DNA of 64,000 nucleotides, from assembly GCA_004026145.2 (NCBI GenBank), contig CP034989.1, forward strand, positions 1,077,134 to 1,141,133, written 5' to 3'. Position numbers and translations under genes: made by a program. Each line of letters begins with the position of its first letter. Positions within the stretch are counted from its first letter, which is position 1. Below, one piece after another: positions 10,972-22,339 of the stretch. This stretch comes from Takifugu bimaculatus (taxonomy: Eukaryota; Chordata; Actinopteri; Tetraodontiformes; Tetraodontidae). The notes under the pieces are model-generated. The model had not been told where the DNA came from, did not search any database, and was given only the letters and a program-made list of their open reading frames with translations.

Positions 10972-11468
10972 GCACGTGAATGCCGCCGCAGTCACGCAGT
11001 AATTTAGAACTGTAGGCTTTTAATCAGCATATTAAATGTGTCAACTCGTAAAGTAAAACGCCGTAAATGCTTTCAGTATTTATGTTTTCGTATTTGTCAA
11101 CCCACATTTCATGAGAAATTCATGAAAAAAGCCTCTCCAACGGCATGCTGGGAGACGGCTTTGTGCACGCCATGCATTTTTGAAAGGATGTCATCCATTT
11201 AGAGCTCATCATCAGAGATTTGCATCACAAGCCTTTGAAAAACAAAGATAAATATTTTGTATCATACATTTTAAAACACCCCCCCACAGATAAAACATCG
11301 TTCATATGCTGGGAGTAAGTTCTTGTTTAGTGCAGGAGTGACGCTAATGGACTTTCATGTCACTTTGTTTAGTGAATAATTAACACTTGTACAATATGTG
11401 CAATCAAAGAATTGTATAATTGATCGTTTCTCAAATCCTTCCTCTGCAGCATAGTGCCATGAATAGCT

Positions 11469-11484
11469 GGGGGGGGGGGGGGGG
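11469..11484 (+). repeat. Poly-G tract (G16)
   Basis: Sixteen G residues 46 bp upstream of the minisatellite. Confidence 0.9.
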
Positions 11485-11530
11485 AGTGCTCGGCACTGCA
11501 GCAGCACTTTTATATGTGTGCATGTTTATG

Positions 11531-12395
11531 CTAAGCATCTGTAACAACCTTACAACAGTTGTTTCTTTAGCATCTGTAACAACCTTACAACAGTTGTTAC
11601 TTTAGCATCTGTAACAACCTTACAACAGTTGTTTCTTTAGCATCTGTAACATTACAACAGTTGTTTCTTTAGCATCTGTAACATTACAACAGTTGTTTCT
11701 TTAGCATCTGTAACAACCTTACAACAGTTGTTTCTTTAGCATCTGTAACATTACAACAGTTGTTTCTTTAGCATCTGTAACCTTACAACAGTTGTTTCTT
11801 TAGCATCTGTAACAACCTTACAACAGTTGTTTCTTTAGCATCTGTAACATTACAACAGTTGTTTCTTTAGCATCTGTAACAACCTTACAACAGTTGTTTC
11901 TTTAGCATCTGTAACAACCTTACAACAGTTGTTTCTTTAGCATCTGTAACATTACAACAGTTGTTTCTTTAGCATCTGTAACATTACAACAGTTGTTTCT
12001 TTAGCATCTGTAACAACCTTACAACACTTGTTACTTTAGCATCTGTAACCTTACAACAGTTGTTACTTTAGCATCTGTAACCTTACAACAGTTGTTTCTT
12101 TAGCATCTGTAACCTTATAACAGTTGTTACTTTAGCATCTGTAACCTTACAACACTTGTTACTTTAGCATCTGTAACCTTACAACAGTTGTTACTTTAGC
12201 ATCTGTAACAACCTTACAACAGTTGTTTCTTTAGCATCTGTAACCTTACAACAGTTGTTTCTTTAGCATCTGTAACAACCTTACAACAGTTGTTTCTTTA
12301 GCATCTGTAACCTTACAACAGTTGTTTCTTTAGCATCTGTAACAACCTTACAACAGTTGTTTCTTTAGCATCTGTAACCTTACAACAGTTGTTTC
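11531..12395 (+). repeat. Minisatellite, 26 copies of 35/32-bp units
   Basis: Each unit begins TTTAGCATCTGTAAC and ends ACAACAGTTGTTTC (or GTTAC). The variable centre gives three unit types: A, 35 bp, with an extra AAC before CTTAC (11 copies); B, 32 bp, with ATTAC (6); C, 32 bp, with CTTAC (9). Eleven times 35 plus fifteen times 32 is 865 bp, exactly the span observed. A partial 27th unit (TTTAGCATC) follows at 12396-12404. Every unit carries the near-palindrome ACAAC-A-GTTGT and an E-box (CAGTTG, or CACTTG in copies 15 and 19). With no spacers between units it is not a CRISPR array. Confidence 0.97.
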
Positions 12396-12404
12396 TTTAG
12401 CATC

Positions 12405-13660
12405 GGCTTACTGATGCCATGACTTGTTATTCCACAACCAATCATCTAGTGGTCTAATTTGGCTCATTTCTTGGAGCTGAAGGTTCTTTTCCCAATATTT
12501 TGGCACATGGTCAGCCCCTGGCGCCCCCCTCTGGGTCACTTTGCTTGCTTGACCTCGTTATGTCTGTCTTTTCTATCAACACACACCTGAGACTCATTCC
12601 TGGCGTTCCCCAGGTTCTTTTTGGGAACGAGCGCTCAACCCAGCAGTTGGAAATGCAACCTCTTGCCCTAATAAAACCACCTCCACAAGCGTGTCTAAAG
12701 GGCACGTGGTCCTCAATGGGGAAAACAGTCTTTTGTGATCTTGAAAAGAGAAAAGTATTTTTTTTTTCCACACCCAGTTTTATGAAGGCCCTTGGACTCA
12801 GAGAAGAGCAAAGCAGCTGTTTATTTTTAGCGTAGCGACTGATGTTTTTGTCCCTTTTATGCCCTCACGTTCAAAACGTTCCAGCGTAGCTCTGACAAAA
12901 CAACTGCTCAATATTAAAAAAGTCCTGGAGTGAAGGTCGGAGACAAAACAGGCTTTCACTGCTGCCGGGTGAAGCAGGCCAGATATTATTTTTGGATTAA
13001 AACAACTCATTCTATTTTTATTGATTTTGTAAGTTCGTCCTGCTGAAACATTTCCTTTGGATATCAGACTTTGACTTATGACATCACAGACAAGTCGATA
13101 CGGAGCTAACAAGTTAGCACCGTAAACTGGCACAGCGGTTCTCGCCATATTCGCCAAAAAAACTCAGATTTACTTTCTTTTCTATCCCGTTTGGTACATG
13201 CAGGTGAGTTGAATCGTAGTTAGATGATCAGCTCTGAACACCTTTCAGTACTGACCTACAGCTGCTTGTCCTACTCCACCTCCACTCGCATTATTTCATC
13301 CTTTCTCAAGCTAAAGTTGGCTCTGCAGTCACCCCGGCCATGCTGGAGGCCACATAATGCTGCCGCTCTCTCCATTTCATCACGCATTCATCTGTGAAGT
13401 GCACCCAGTTGCCATTAGCAAGAAGACAATACACTCCTGGAACCATATCACTTTGCCTTGGAAGGAAGGGAGATAAAAGGGTGAAACTGTTGGGAGATAT
13501 CCCAGGTTCTGGCATACAGATAGTCCAAGGTTTTATTCCTTCTGCGCCATTAACCTTTTTTATTAAAGCACATTGCATAATTACGACGACTCGGCGGCAT
13601 CTTCCATTGTTGTTTAATTAGCCAGCTAATGTTGTTACTCGGTTCTGCAAACCCTTCATT
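12405..13660. other. Noncoding interval, no gene seen
   Basis: Opposed frames occupy 12500-12835 (plus) and 12511-12771 (minus), and another pair lies at 13306-13621. None encodes a recognisable protein. A T9 run is at about 12760. No repeat or transposon ends were found. Confidence 0.55.
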
Positions 13661-14839
13661 TGTCTTGCTTAAGGAGCCTCTCTCCTTCCATTATCATATG
13701 GAAATTGAGTTTATTTATTGTCAAGGAGAATGCGCAGCAGTTATGCATGTGGGCTATTAAATCCTCATAAGCTCCGCTCTTAAGTGTTACAATACACATC
13801 GACGGCTCGCTGTGAAGTCGCCGTGGTTGCGGATCCCTCGGAGCGTGGACGGCGCCGTCAACAGGCTGCAATTTGTGTTTGTCTTAAGTAGGTCTGTCAG
13901 ACAGAAGCTGCAGAGTCCCCTAAGCCTGGGATGGCCTTTCACATGTGGCTCCAGTCAGCGCTGTGATGGCTGAGGAGGAGCAGCAGCAGGGGCGGGCGGG
14001 CGGGCGGAGATGGTGGACCATACGTGAAGTTGCCGACAATTATCGATCCTGGCAATATTCTCCAGCACTTAACCTTTACACTAGCCGGACGCGATATGAA
14101 GTCCCTTATTGAATGTGTACTTTTATGTTCTCCTCTGGTGACAAGTCTAATCAATAGTCCCCCTCCTCGCTCTCATTAGGCACAAGAGCTTCACCACTAT
14201 CTTTAGCCTTCTTGAGCCTCAGGAACATTTAGGTCTGCAGATGTTGATGATTATTATTTTTTGTCTCCGAGCCAATGATGCGATGTGTTAAGATAGGTGG
14301 TGGTCACGTCCTACAAAGCCAGACTTTCTTTTAAAGGGCTTTTGTAAAGCGCACGGCATAAAAAAAAGCCACTAAAAGACCCCAATCTTCTTTTTTCTCT
14401 TGTGTCGGCAAGATATTTCCAGATAAGCGCTATTAATCACTCCCCTACATCTGTTCATTCTTGTACACTTTCACCTGAAAAGTCTTTGCACTCGGAAAAT
14501 AACGCGCCTGCCCGCAATTGCCTGACACATTATCTCATTAAAATGTACAAAGAAAACTCCTTCTCTTTATCTCTGATAATCTAATTAGCATCAGCCAGAT
14601 GGTTTAATAAGGGATATCGGCGCCGTTTAGCCTCCCAAACGGCTCGCTGGAGGAGAACAGTGGAGGAGGCTCCTCTCCACACTCCTCTTCAGTCTGAATA
14701 GCTCTCCAGGGTTCACATTATTGCTTCCTCTGCCTGAGGCGAACCACTCCAACTCAGGAGTTTAGGGAGGATGAATGCATGCAGGAGAAAGACCTGCTCA
14801 AAGTGAATCAAATAGGCAGAGATGTTGGATACTGCTGGG
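13661..14839. promoter_or_regulatory. Noncoding interval with candidate element at 14390-14640
   Basis: The part at 14390-14640 is repeat-free and holds CTATTAATCAC, CAATTGCC, CTCATTAAAATG, GATAATCTAATTAGC and TTTAATAAGG, an enhancer-like series of homeodomain cores. A (GGGC)n-like GC run lies at 13991-14007. The remaining bases show no gene. Conservation is inferred, not shown. Confidence 0.3.
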
Positions 14840-15190
14840 AATGTTTTAAACCAAATAATGGCAGATAACTGGCTTCACCTTCGCCTCCCAGAGGAGGGGA
14901 AAGAAACATTTTAGATTAAGCTTTAAATCTCCGCGAGATATATCAAACCCTGGGCGTGCGTGTCTAATTGTCATACCTGGCCAGATAATATCAGTTTTCA
15001 TCATGAAAGCACAAAAGAGGCGCATATTAAAGCAGTTTTCTTCCAAGGTGTATCTGCGGATTGGGCGGCTTTGTGCTCCTCTACTTCAAACTGTTAGGCC
15101 TGAAAGGGCAGCAGTTCAAATAAAGTCTGGCTATCATATCATTAAGGAGAAAAAGTTCCATGTCCAGATTACATTAGAGGAGTCTTAGCC
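14840..15190. promoter_or_regulatory. Candidate conserved noncoding element
   Basis: Repeat-free and AT-rich, with paired GATAA sites (AGATAACTGG, AGATAATATC), TTTAGATTAAGC, CTAATTGTC, GCATATTAAAG and CATTAAGG. The opposed open frames here (14846-15046 and 15003-15188) are short and overlapping. It looks like a continuation of the element-like stretch that starts at about 14390. Confidence 0.33.
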
Positions 15191-16618
15191 GTCTGGTTCC
15201 TCTGGTTCTGACACTTCTCTCCCTGTAATGAGCAGATGCCGCCGCAGCCGAGGCATGAATGCGCAAGTGAAGTCCGGCAGACAAGACATTCTCGGCCAGG
15301 CCTCGCATTGGCAATCTAGGCAAATACATGGAGCAGAGAGAGGGCCAGCCGGCAGAGGCAAGCAGCCAGGCAGCGGAGCCAGTCAGAAAGAGCCTCGGAG
15401 CCAGCAGCCAGGGAGACACGCTCAATTAACTCTCCAACTTCAGCAGGGCTTTTCCTGCTGGCCAGTGGAGAGGAACAATAATGACTGGATTTAGAATAAA
15501 AAGATGTGCACATCTACAAAGGAGGTGTGAGCGGGAGAGGAGATGAGATAAGGGGCTCCCATTTAGATTGACGGCTGGAAATTGTGGAAGGTCAGCACGG
15601 TCTGTGAAGCGTCACCCAGGCAACTGCTGTGGCCGAGAGGGGGGGGGAAAAATCAGGTTTGATCAGGTCTCGAGGCTTTGCTGCTGCTATATTCCTTTTC
15701 TGATTCTTGCTTTAGCTTTTCTCTATTTGCTCTTATAGACTCCTGAAAGGAACATCCAGGGTGTGTCACAGGTTCACCCCTCGTAGCGAGATGAAGACAA
15801 TGGACTTTTTTTCCTATGGCATAGTTGGCATGTGAGAGGCCGACTGGATAAGACTGTCCTGATTTGTTTTAGGCTTCGTGTTCCTGAGGTGATCTCGGAT
15901 TAAGGACACCGAGACAGCCTGGTTCTCCTCAGATACCGCTTCTTCTATAATTTTCCCGAGCTACGAATGGATTGCTAATGCGTTTTGAGGATTTTCCTTT
16001 ATCGGTTGAAGTGTTAATCCATGTTGATCGAGTTATCTGATGCCTGATCCGATGAATGATACATGCTTCCTACTGTGCAGCCTCTGGCTATGAACGATGC
16101 CAAAGAGGTCAGAACCTGGCTTCACTTGAAAAAGAAAGAACCAAAAGGAAGCAACGAGGCAACAAACTGACAACACTTAGCAGTAGCATCTAATTGCTAG
16201 CTAGGCTAATCTGGTGGCTTCCTGCTTTCAATCATTAAACTCAAAAGTTGGTCAAATGAATCCTGAACTTGCTGCTCCTCCTCTCCAGAACATCCCCTCA
16301 ATATCTTGAGCAGCTGCACTTTTACTCTCTTTCACTCTATTTCCTGCAAAGGTGTGGCGGTGTTGACACACAGTTGGACAGTTTAAAGGAATCCCAGGAG
16401 TCAAATCCCTCTTCGCATCGGAGCAGTAATTACATCTCTTAGCGCTCAACAAAATGCACGTTTTTTTTTCTTCTTTTTGCACTTCGAGCACTTTTTAAAC
16501 CGTTTTACAATCAATTACAGCCCACAGCACCCTGAGCTCTGCGGCACTCTTTGCTGATCAGTAGGTTCAAAGACTTTCATAATATTCATGTACACTCATG
16601 TTTTTCAAATTCATTATC
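15191..16618. other. Noncoding interval, no gene seen
   Basis: Three overlapping frames on both strands span 15174-15513 in GC-rich DNA and none resembles a known protein. The CAGC/GGCAG-rich stretch at 15340-15420 is mildly repetitive. Nothing else stands out. Confidence 0.55.
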
Positions 16619-16640
16619 TGTGTGTGTGTGTGTGTGTGTG
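16619..16640 (+). repeat. (TG)11 microsatellite
   Basis: Eleven perfect TG units. Confidence 0.9.
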
Positions 16641-17951
16641 GCGTAGGTGCGGAGCACATAGCCCACGCTTGGATGAACTTTGTGCAGACCTCACTCAAAA
16701 ACTTTAACACTGAGGTTGTGAATTTGCTTTGGAAATATTAACGGCGGTATTAATTTGGTGTTGACCTTTTACCAGCCGTGCGCTGTGTACTGTCCACACA
16801 GGCAGACCTTGTTTTTAATTCCCGGGTCTGTGGCAGAGAAACACCGGCGTCTCGCTTGGCACCAATTAATGAAAAAGCTGGAAGCAACTTTTGCTCCCTA
16901 TTGACACCCTCTAAAAATTGTGATCGTCAGGGTGGATGTAAGGTGGCGTGCACTAAAATGTCCTCCCATTTGACTGTGGATTCGATGGCAACGTTAGCGC
17001 TATTAAGCCTTTACTGTTCTTGCCTCAGCATGTCGGCACATTCCACCTTCATCAATGACAAAGAGGGCCTGTTGATAACGGTCAAACCCAAACTAGGCAA
17101 GTGTGTTAAAACTACCTTTGAGAAAATGAAGGAAAGCTGCGAGTGGAAAATCCCCGCTCGGAAGCGCTTAAACACAGCGGCGGCGACACGTGGTGTGTTT
17201 TGTGTTTCCTCGCGTGAAAGGCGGCAGACTTTCAGGTCCTGAGGTCGTAACAGGCGGCGGTGTGACAGGGACAAAAGAAATGCATTAGTCAGCCATGTTG
17301 TGTGTTTCTGGGAACCCACTCTGTGCCGAATTCACTCTGGAGAAATTACATTTCTGCTTTGATTTAATTAAAGCTAAATATTGGGCAATCTTCAGACACT
17401 TGGCAGGGTATGCTTGACACTGTAATTACAGCCCGAGGTGCTTTTGTCTTAAAGGCTGCATCCATGCGTGAAACCAATTCCTCGTCAAGGGTTTTACTTT
17501 TTTTTGTTTTTTTCCTTTTTTAAACAGACACTGCTTGCTTGCCGCTCCCCTTTATAACCTGTCACATTAGCTAACGGTGAGACGAAGAGGCGCTAAAAGT
17601 GTTTGTATCTGCGTGCTGCGGTAAAATTTGAGAGAAGGTCCATAAAACACAAAAGGTCTTCCTCATGCAGGCGGAAATAATATCCGTCATGGATTAATGG
17701 GTCCTAACCTTTTGTTGCCGCCTCTGAATAAAACATCCTCATGGCGGTTCACAGCTCGCTGACAAGGTGTGCGATTTGTAATGGAATACGGGACGCACAG
17801 CACGCATGCATAGTGACGCATCGCCTCCACTTTTTATTTACAGTAGGTTTAAACCAATTCTCTCTGTTCACCCCGCTCTCTTTCACTCTCAGTTTTCTTC
17901 TTGAATTATTCAACAGTGTCATCATATTGACCTGTTCCTTGTCAGTGTGGC

Positions 17952-17954
<3 letters not shown>
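16641..17954. other. Noncoding interval with homeodomain palindromes
   Basis: The frame 16778-17242 (154 codons) is opposed by 17011-17319 and contains no domain, so it is rejected as a gene. TTTAATTAAA at 17363-17372 and CTGTAATTACAG at 17420-17431 are perfect palindromes with homeodomain cores. Confidence 0.45.
17420..17431. promoter_or_regulatory. Homeodomain-type palindrome CTGTAATTACAG
   Basis: Second occurrence of the 12-mer palindrome also present at 1053-1064. Flanks outside the 12 bp differ, so this is not part of a longer repeat. Confidence 0.35.

Positions 17955-17994
<40 letters not shown>
17955..17994 (+). repeat. (TG)20 microsatellite
   Basis: Forty bp of perfect alternating TG. 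Confidence 0.95.
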
Positions 17995-17995
<1 letters not shown>

Positions 17996-18199
17996 CCAGG
18001 TAAAGCTCTCCTCATCCAGTCCTCGGCTGTAATTTGTGTCACTGACTTGAGCTTGATGGGTGAGCAGCGCCGCACAACACTGTGTCACATGGCTGGAGTG
18101 GCAGCGAGCGTGCGCGGGCCCGCACGAATGTGTACGCACTCGTTCTCTGAATGTCTTTGTCTGACTCCATCCTGAGATGTGGCCAGGTGAGCCTGCTAC

Positions 18200-18228
18200 C
18201 GCGCGCGTGCGTGTGTGTGTGTGCGCGA
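18200..18228 (+). repeat. Alternating GC/GT tract
   Basis: A GCGCGC-TGCG-TGTGTG-TGCGCG run of strict purine-pyrimidine alternation, a composition that favours Z-DNA. Confidence 0.75.
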
Positions 18229-18329
18229 ACAGCGTGGCGCTCTTTCCCCCCGTCGCCCGCGCAGCGTCACAGTGAGGAGCCCGGAGGAGACAGCCGAGGC
18301 TGCGGCGGTGAGGGGCTCACAGCTGCCAC

Positions 18330-18660
18330 TTGTCACATTAGTCGGCTCAAATTTGGAAGGAATCAATTCGGAACCTTAATTCGCTCGATGACTCCCACAG
18401 TCGCTGCTGCAGGAGAGCCGCGGCCAGCGCCCCCCCCCCCCACCACCACCTCCACCACCACCACCACCCCGTGCCCAGATGAGGAATCGAATCCCAGCAG
18501 ACTCAAGTCATCAATCTTAAATCACTTCCTCCGAACTAATGGCATATCCAACCTGGCCGGTCCTGCTAAATTGAATTATTACTGCATTGACGAAAAACTG
18601 CTGAGAATATTTTTGAAGGGAGGAAGGGGAGGCTGAGCGTGTGTTAATGACAGGAAGTGA
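18330..18660. promoter_or_regulatory. Candidate conserved element split by C12/(CCA)n
   Basis: Two repeat-free AT-rich halves (18330-18400 and 18485-18625) flank a C12 run and CCA trinucleotide repeats. Motifs include AATTCGGAACCTTAATTCG on the left and TAAATTGAATTATTACTGC on the right. The 161-residue frame through it (18151-18636) reads TG and CCA repeats as peptide and has no domain, so a regulatory reading is preferred. Confidence 0.33.
18430..18470 (+). repeat. Poly-C plus (CCA)n repeat
   Basis: Twelve C residues are followed by about 30 bp of CAC/CCA trinucleotides with one CTC interruption. Confidence 0.88.
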
Positions 18661-20199
18661 AGGCGGAATTGTTGCAGCGAGTCATAAAACACCAGGGTAG
18701 AAGTTGTGCTGACGCATGCGCCTTGCTTTCGCCTGGCACGCTCACACGCACACGTATATAGAGGCGTATATTAGCAGCAAAATCCATGCTAACGCTCGTC
18801 AGCAGGCGGGATGTGTTCAGGAGGTGAGGCGGCTTTGGTGAATACAGGTGCCGTACCAGCAGGGCCTCTTATGGTCAGGTGCATCGGGATAGCTCACCTA
18901 TTGCTCACAAGGTTTTATCAGGACACTGGCAAACTCAAAGTATGGCAACAAGTGGCGTTTACCTGAACCATTCAGTCAGTCGAGTCCACCGATGTATCTA
19001 GTTGAATCCCCTCCAGAGTATTGCAGTCACTTGCTCTAGCTGAGCCCCCACTCCCCTGATTACATTAGGCAGCTCTTCAGTGGCTCTGGGTTCATGGCTC
19101 ACTACTATAATACAGTGTCTGGCTGCAAAAGCCGTATTTCAAACATTATCTTAGTAGCAAATGAGCATAAAACAGATGCTAACAGCTCTTGCCGGCTCTC
19201 AAGCGTCTCTGTGTGTAGCCAACATTAGAACTCTGAAGAGGGTTGATATACAACTGCGACGGAGAACCGACCTCACAATGACAGCTCGGCTCTTAAAACG
19301 CCGTCTTTCCATCCCGCGCCGTCTGTCAAAGGCTGTAAACACGCGAAATGTATCAGCGCGGCCGCTTGTTTAGGCACATTTAGCGTCTCTCGCTGTCACC
19401 GGCGCCGTTACGGGCGCCTCGCGAGGCACATGAAAGTGATGGATGAAAGTTTTGCCCTCCCAGGGCGTGGGGCTGAATTAAATTGAAAGATACTGTTTAT
19501 TCCCCCTGTGTGTCGTCACGGAATCAGGTTTGTTTACAATTGATTTAAGCCGGAGGAGGGCGGGAAGGGGATCTTCTGCAGCGGAAAGGCGAAGGTTTTC
19601 CTCCTGATGGAAGAGATGATTGAATTTGTTTAGCCTCGTGCGCCATCCTTTGCCTGTCAGTAAATCAGATCATCTCTCTTCCCTGTCAACACACACTCCA
19701 TGCCGCGCAGTCAGAGTTAATTTAGAGCCGAGTGGGTTTTTTTTTTCCCTCCTTATTTTCCTCTCCGGCTGTTTTTCTCGTACGTTTTGGATTCATCATG
19801 GAAGGTTTGTCTCGCTGCGATTCCTTCTTATCATTCCACAAAGAGAAGACCTGTGCTTCAGCTGCACACGCTGTGATGCGACAACAGGTGATGTCCGAGC
19901 GGAGCAGGTAATCTGTCCCACCTCTAGGCGGCTACGCCTAGCTGTGACAGGGTGGGGTCCCTGGTTAAAGGGAGCGTGTCAATGGGGTTTCCTTTGTAGC
20001 ACGACCAAAAGGATTGTGAAGGGTTGCTGAGAGGAAGTGGCCACAGAGTCATTATTCATCATCCAAGGCTCGTCAGGAGCCCTCCCTCGGCAGCAGTCCA
20101 TCTCTGCAGCCATTCATCATGGGCCTGAATGCTGCTGAGGGGGAGGGAGGCAGGCATTTTGGCCCGTGCTAGCGAGGCCCTAATGAATGCCTCGGTGCC
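18661..20199. other. Noncoding interval, no gene seen
   Basis: The frame at 19620-20030 (136 codons) has no recognisable domain. A short CpG-rich patch lies at 19290-19440. The stretch around 20040-20200 includes TCATTATTCATCATCC-type sequence leading into the next element. Confidence 0.5.
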
Positions 20200-20640
20200 G
20201 CTCTCCTAAGAAAACCTGGGCGATATTAAGCTGGGTCAATTATCATGTCGTTCTCAGTCAGCCATCAAGGAATGAGGTTCTTTATTTGAGCTTAACTCAC
20301 TGAGGAACAGTGAATGCATTAGCCAGGACTTCAAATACATTTCTCCAGTGCATTTAAAAGTCGGTTTACTAAATTTAATTGTCACATGTTGCACCAGGTT
20401 CTGGCTCAATATTAGGCAGTTTGTTCTTTTTGTCTATGCCACATTATAACGAGGCTAATTTCTCCTTTCAGTCCAGTGAATCAGTGCATGATTAGTTCAA
20501 TTTAAGTGCACTTAAAAAAGTGCACTCAGGGAGTATTATATTGAACAAAGATACTAGGTTTTAATAAATATAATCAGCCATGTAGGTCGCAGATGTATTA
20601 TAAGGATTATGGGAAGATAAAAAGTCCCTTTTTATTTTTG
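20200..20640. promoter_or_regulatory. Candidate enhancer with NKX2-type palindrome
   Basis: Repeat-free AT-rich block. At 20501-20516 is a perfect 16-bp palindrome TTTAAGTGCACTTAAA, which places two NKX2-type sites (TTAAGTG) head to head, and a further AAGTGCACT follows at 20518-20526. Other cores include CAATTATCATG, TAAATTTAATTG, GCTAATTTC and TTTTAATAAATATAATC. No open frame of note crosses it. Confidence 0.4.
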
Positions 20641-22339
20641 CAAAGAAAAGTAAAAGATGGGGAAAGATGAGGCTGTGTTTAAAATGGGAGAAATGCAACG
20701 CGATATCTGATTATTATACGTTGCCGTGGACTTTTTTTCCTCCATTTTTCCAGTATAAAGTGTATATACGAATCACAGCTTGCTATTTGCCCCTAAAATG
20801 GATATTCTATAGCAAGAGCTCCCAGGGTCCCAGCTCAGTTATGCTACCACAGAGTACACTTCCAGCTACAAGCGTAACCGCAGGTGCATGTACAACATGT
20901 GATTATGGATCTCCTCCAGGCTAATGTGATGAAATGATCTAGTTTTGTGGGGGAGGCATGTGGAGCCCCGCGTTCAGTCGAGGGAATCTCAGCTGGTAGC
21001 ACTTTGTTAGCTGCCCCTTCCGTTTGTGTGTAAATCTCAACATTCGGAGGTCCACGGGAGACCCGTCAATAAGCCGAGCCGTATACGCTGTGGCAGGCTG
21101 ACTTCAGGGAAAACACTTCCCTTGAAGTCCCGTCTTTCCTCATCTTCAATGTCAGCCCAGGGGCTCCAAGACAACATATGTTCCCTGCAGGTCCCCAAGA
21201 CACGGAAGCCAGCACGCTCGGGCTCTCCAACAACCAGTCGCACAGACGCGTCATCCCTCGGTTACCGTCTTCCTCTCAGCATCTCTTTCCCTTGCCTCCT
21301 TCAATAAAGCAGATGGCCACGGATCTCAAAAGCCTTTGTGCTTTAAAAGTAGCTGCAACACGCCCCCGTTTAGCCCCGCGTCTGCGTCACCGAAATGACA
21401 AAATCATTAATTGGCATTGCGTAAGGGCTGTCTGCTTTAGCGCTGTCTCGCACAGCATGAGCGCCTGTCTAAAACTCACAGATGTAAAAGATTAATCTTT
21501 TCGCCTTCAGGTAGGCGAGCTGAAAATCGGTGGGTAAGGGGAAAAAACCTGGCGCTTGCAGCTATTTGGTTAGCAGTGAGAACAGAGGAAGAGGGCACCT
21601 CTGTGCTACCTCGGGGAATTTTCCAGATTTCATCGTTGAACTCGTCCCACGATACGTCGGATTTTATGTATCTCAAATATAACCGGCAGGTTACATCACA
21701 AGATGTTTGTAGCCTGGTGTGGATTCCAACCGGTTCATAGTCGTCAAGATTAGAGTGTAAATATAAACTACTCTTTGCTCTCTTACGTGAGGGATTACTC
21801 ATTACTCTTAGAAAGATACCTGACATTAAAAGTGAAATGGGAGCAATTAATACTCATAATAATTTGATTCATTTCTAACCATATTTGATAGAAGGCAAAA
21901 GAGTAGTTTCATTCCACTGGGTACCTGAACTTCAGGGACGAGTCAGACGTCCGTCCTCTTTATCTCAACTCTTTGATCACCTGCCGGGCCCGACCACCTT
22001 CACCTCCCCGAATGAATAAAACTGCGTGCTAGATATTAGCAAAGCAATAAAAGGCTGAATATTTGATGGCGGAGATTCAGACACTGTTATTAAGACGCCA
22101 CAGTGGGCTTTGGCCAAGAATGGCTGCAATTATTCGTTAGCATAAAACAGTCTTTGTTAGTCGTCTCCTGTTCCAACCACTTTCATCCCAATGAAGTCCC
22201 TCATCCCTCCGTTCTTTCACTATCTTTCAGATTTGCCATCTCTGTTCCTTTTTTATGTTTTTTTTCTCCTCCTTCCATTAATCTTTTGGAGGGCCTTCTA
22301 TAATCCATCTCCCAAGCCGAGAGGTATTCCCCATGGGTA
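20641..22339. other. Noncoding interval, no gene seen
   Basis: Overlapping frames on both strands at 21026-21495 and one at 21476-21826 lack domains. The stretch 21830-22100 is AT-rich and carries AATTAATACTCATAATAATTTGA-like sequence that could belong to an element, but nothing specific was recognised. Confidence 0.5.

Larger units (their letters stand above)
9751..11530. other. Simple-repeat-rich noncoding interval
   Basis: Between the repeats listed separately there is AT-rich DNA without a credible gene. The frames at 9815-10100 and 10700-10979 are translations of TG, GA, CT and CA arrays. An octamer ATTTGCAT is at 11218-11225. T18 lies at 10178-10195 and G16 at 11469-11484. Confidence 0.6.

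Noticed and set aside
11531..12395. CRISPR-like repeat array
   Set aside because: Units are head to tail with no unique spacers, in vertebrate-type DNA. It is a minisatellite.
16778..17242. 154-codon plus-strand open frame
   Set aside because: Opposed by a 102-codon minus frame, no recognisable family, no promoter or splice context.
18151..18636. 161-codon plus-strand open frame
   Set aside because: Much of it translates a TG/CG tract and a CCA repeat. The remainder looks like noncoding element sequence.
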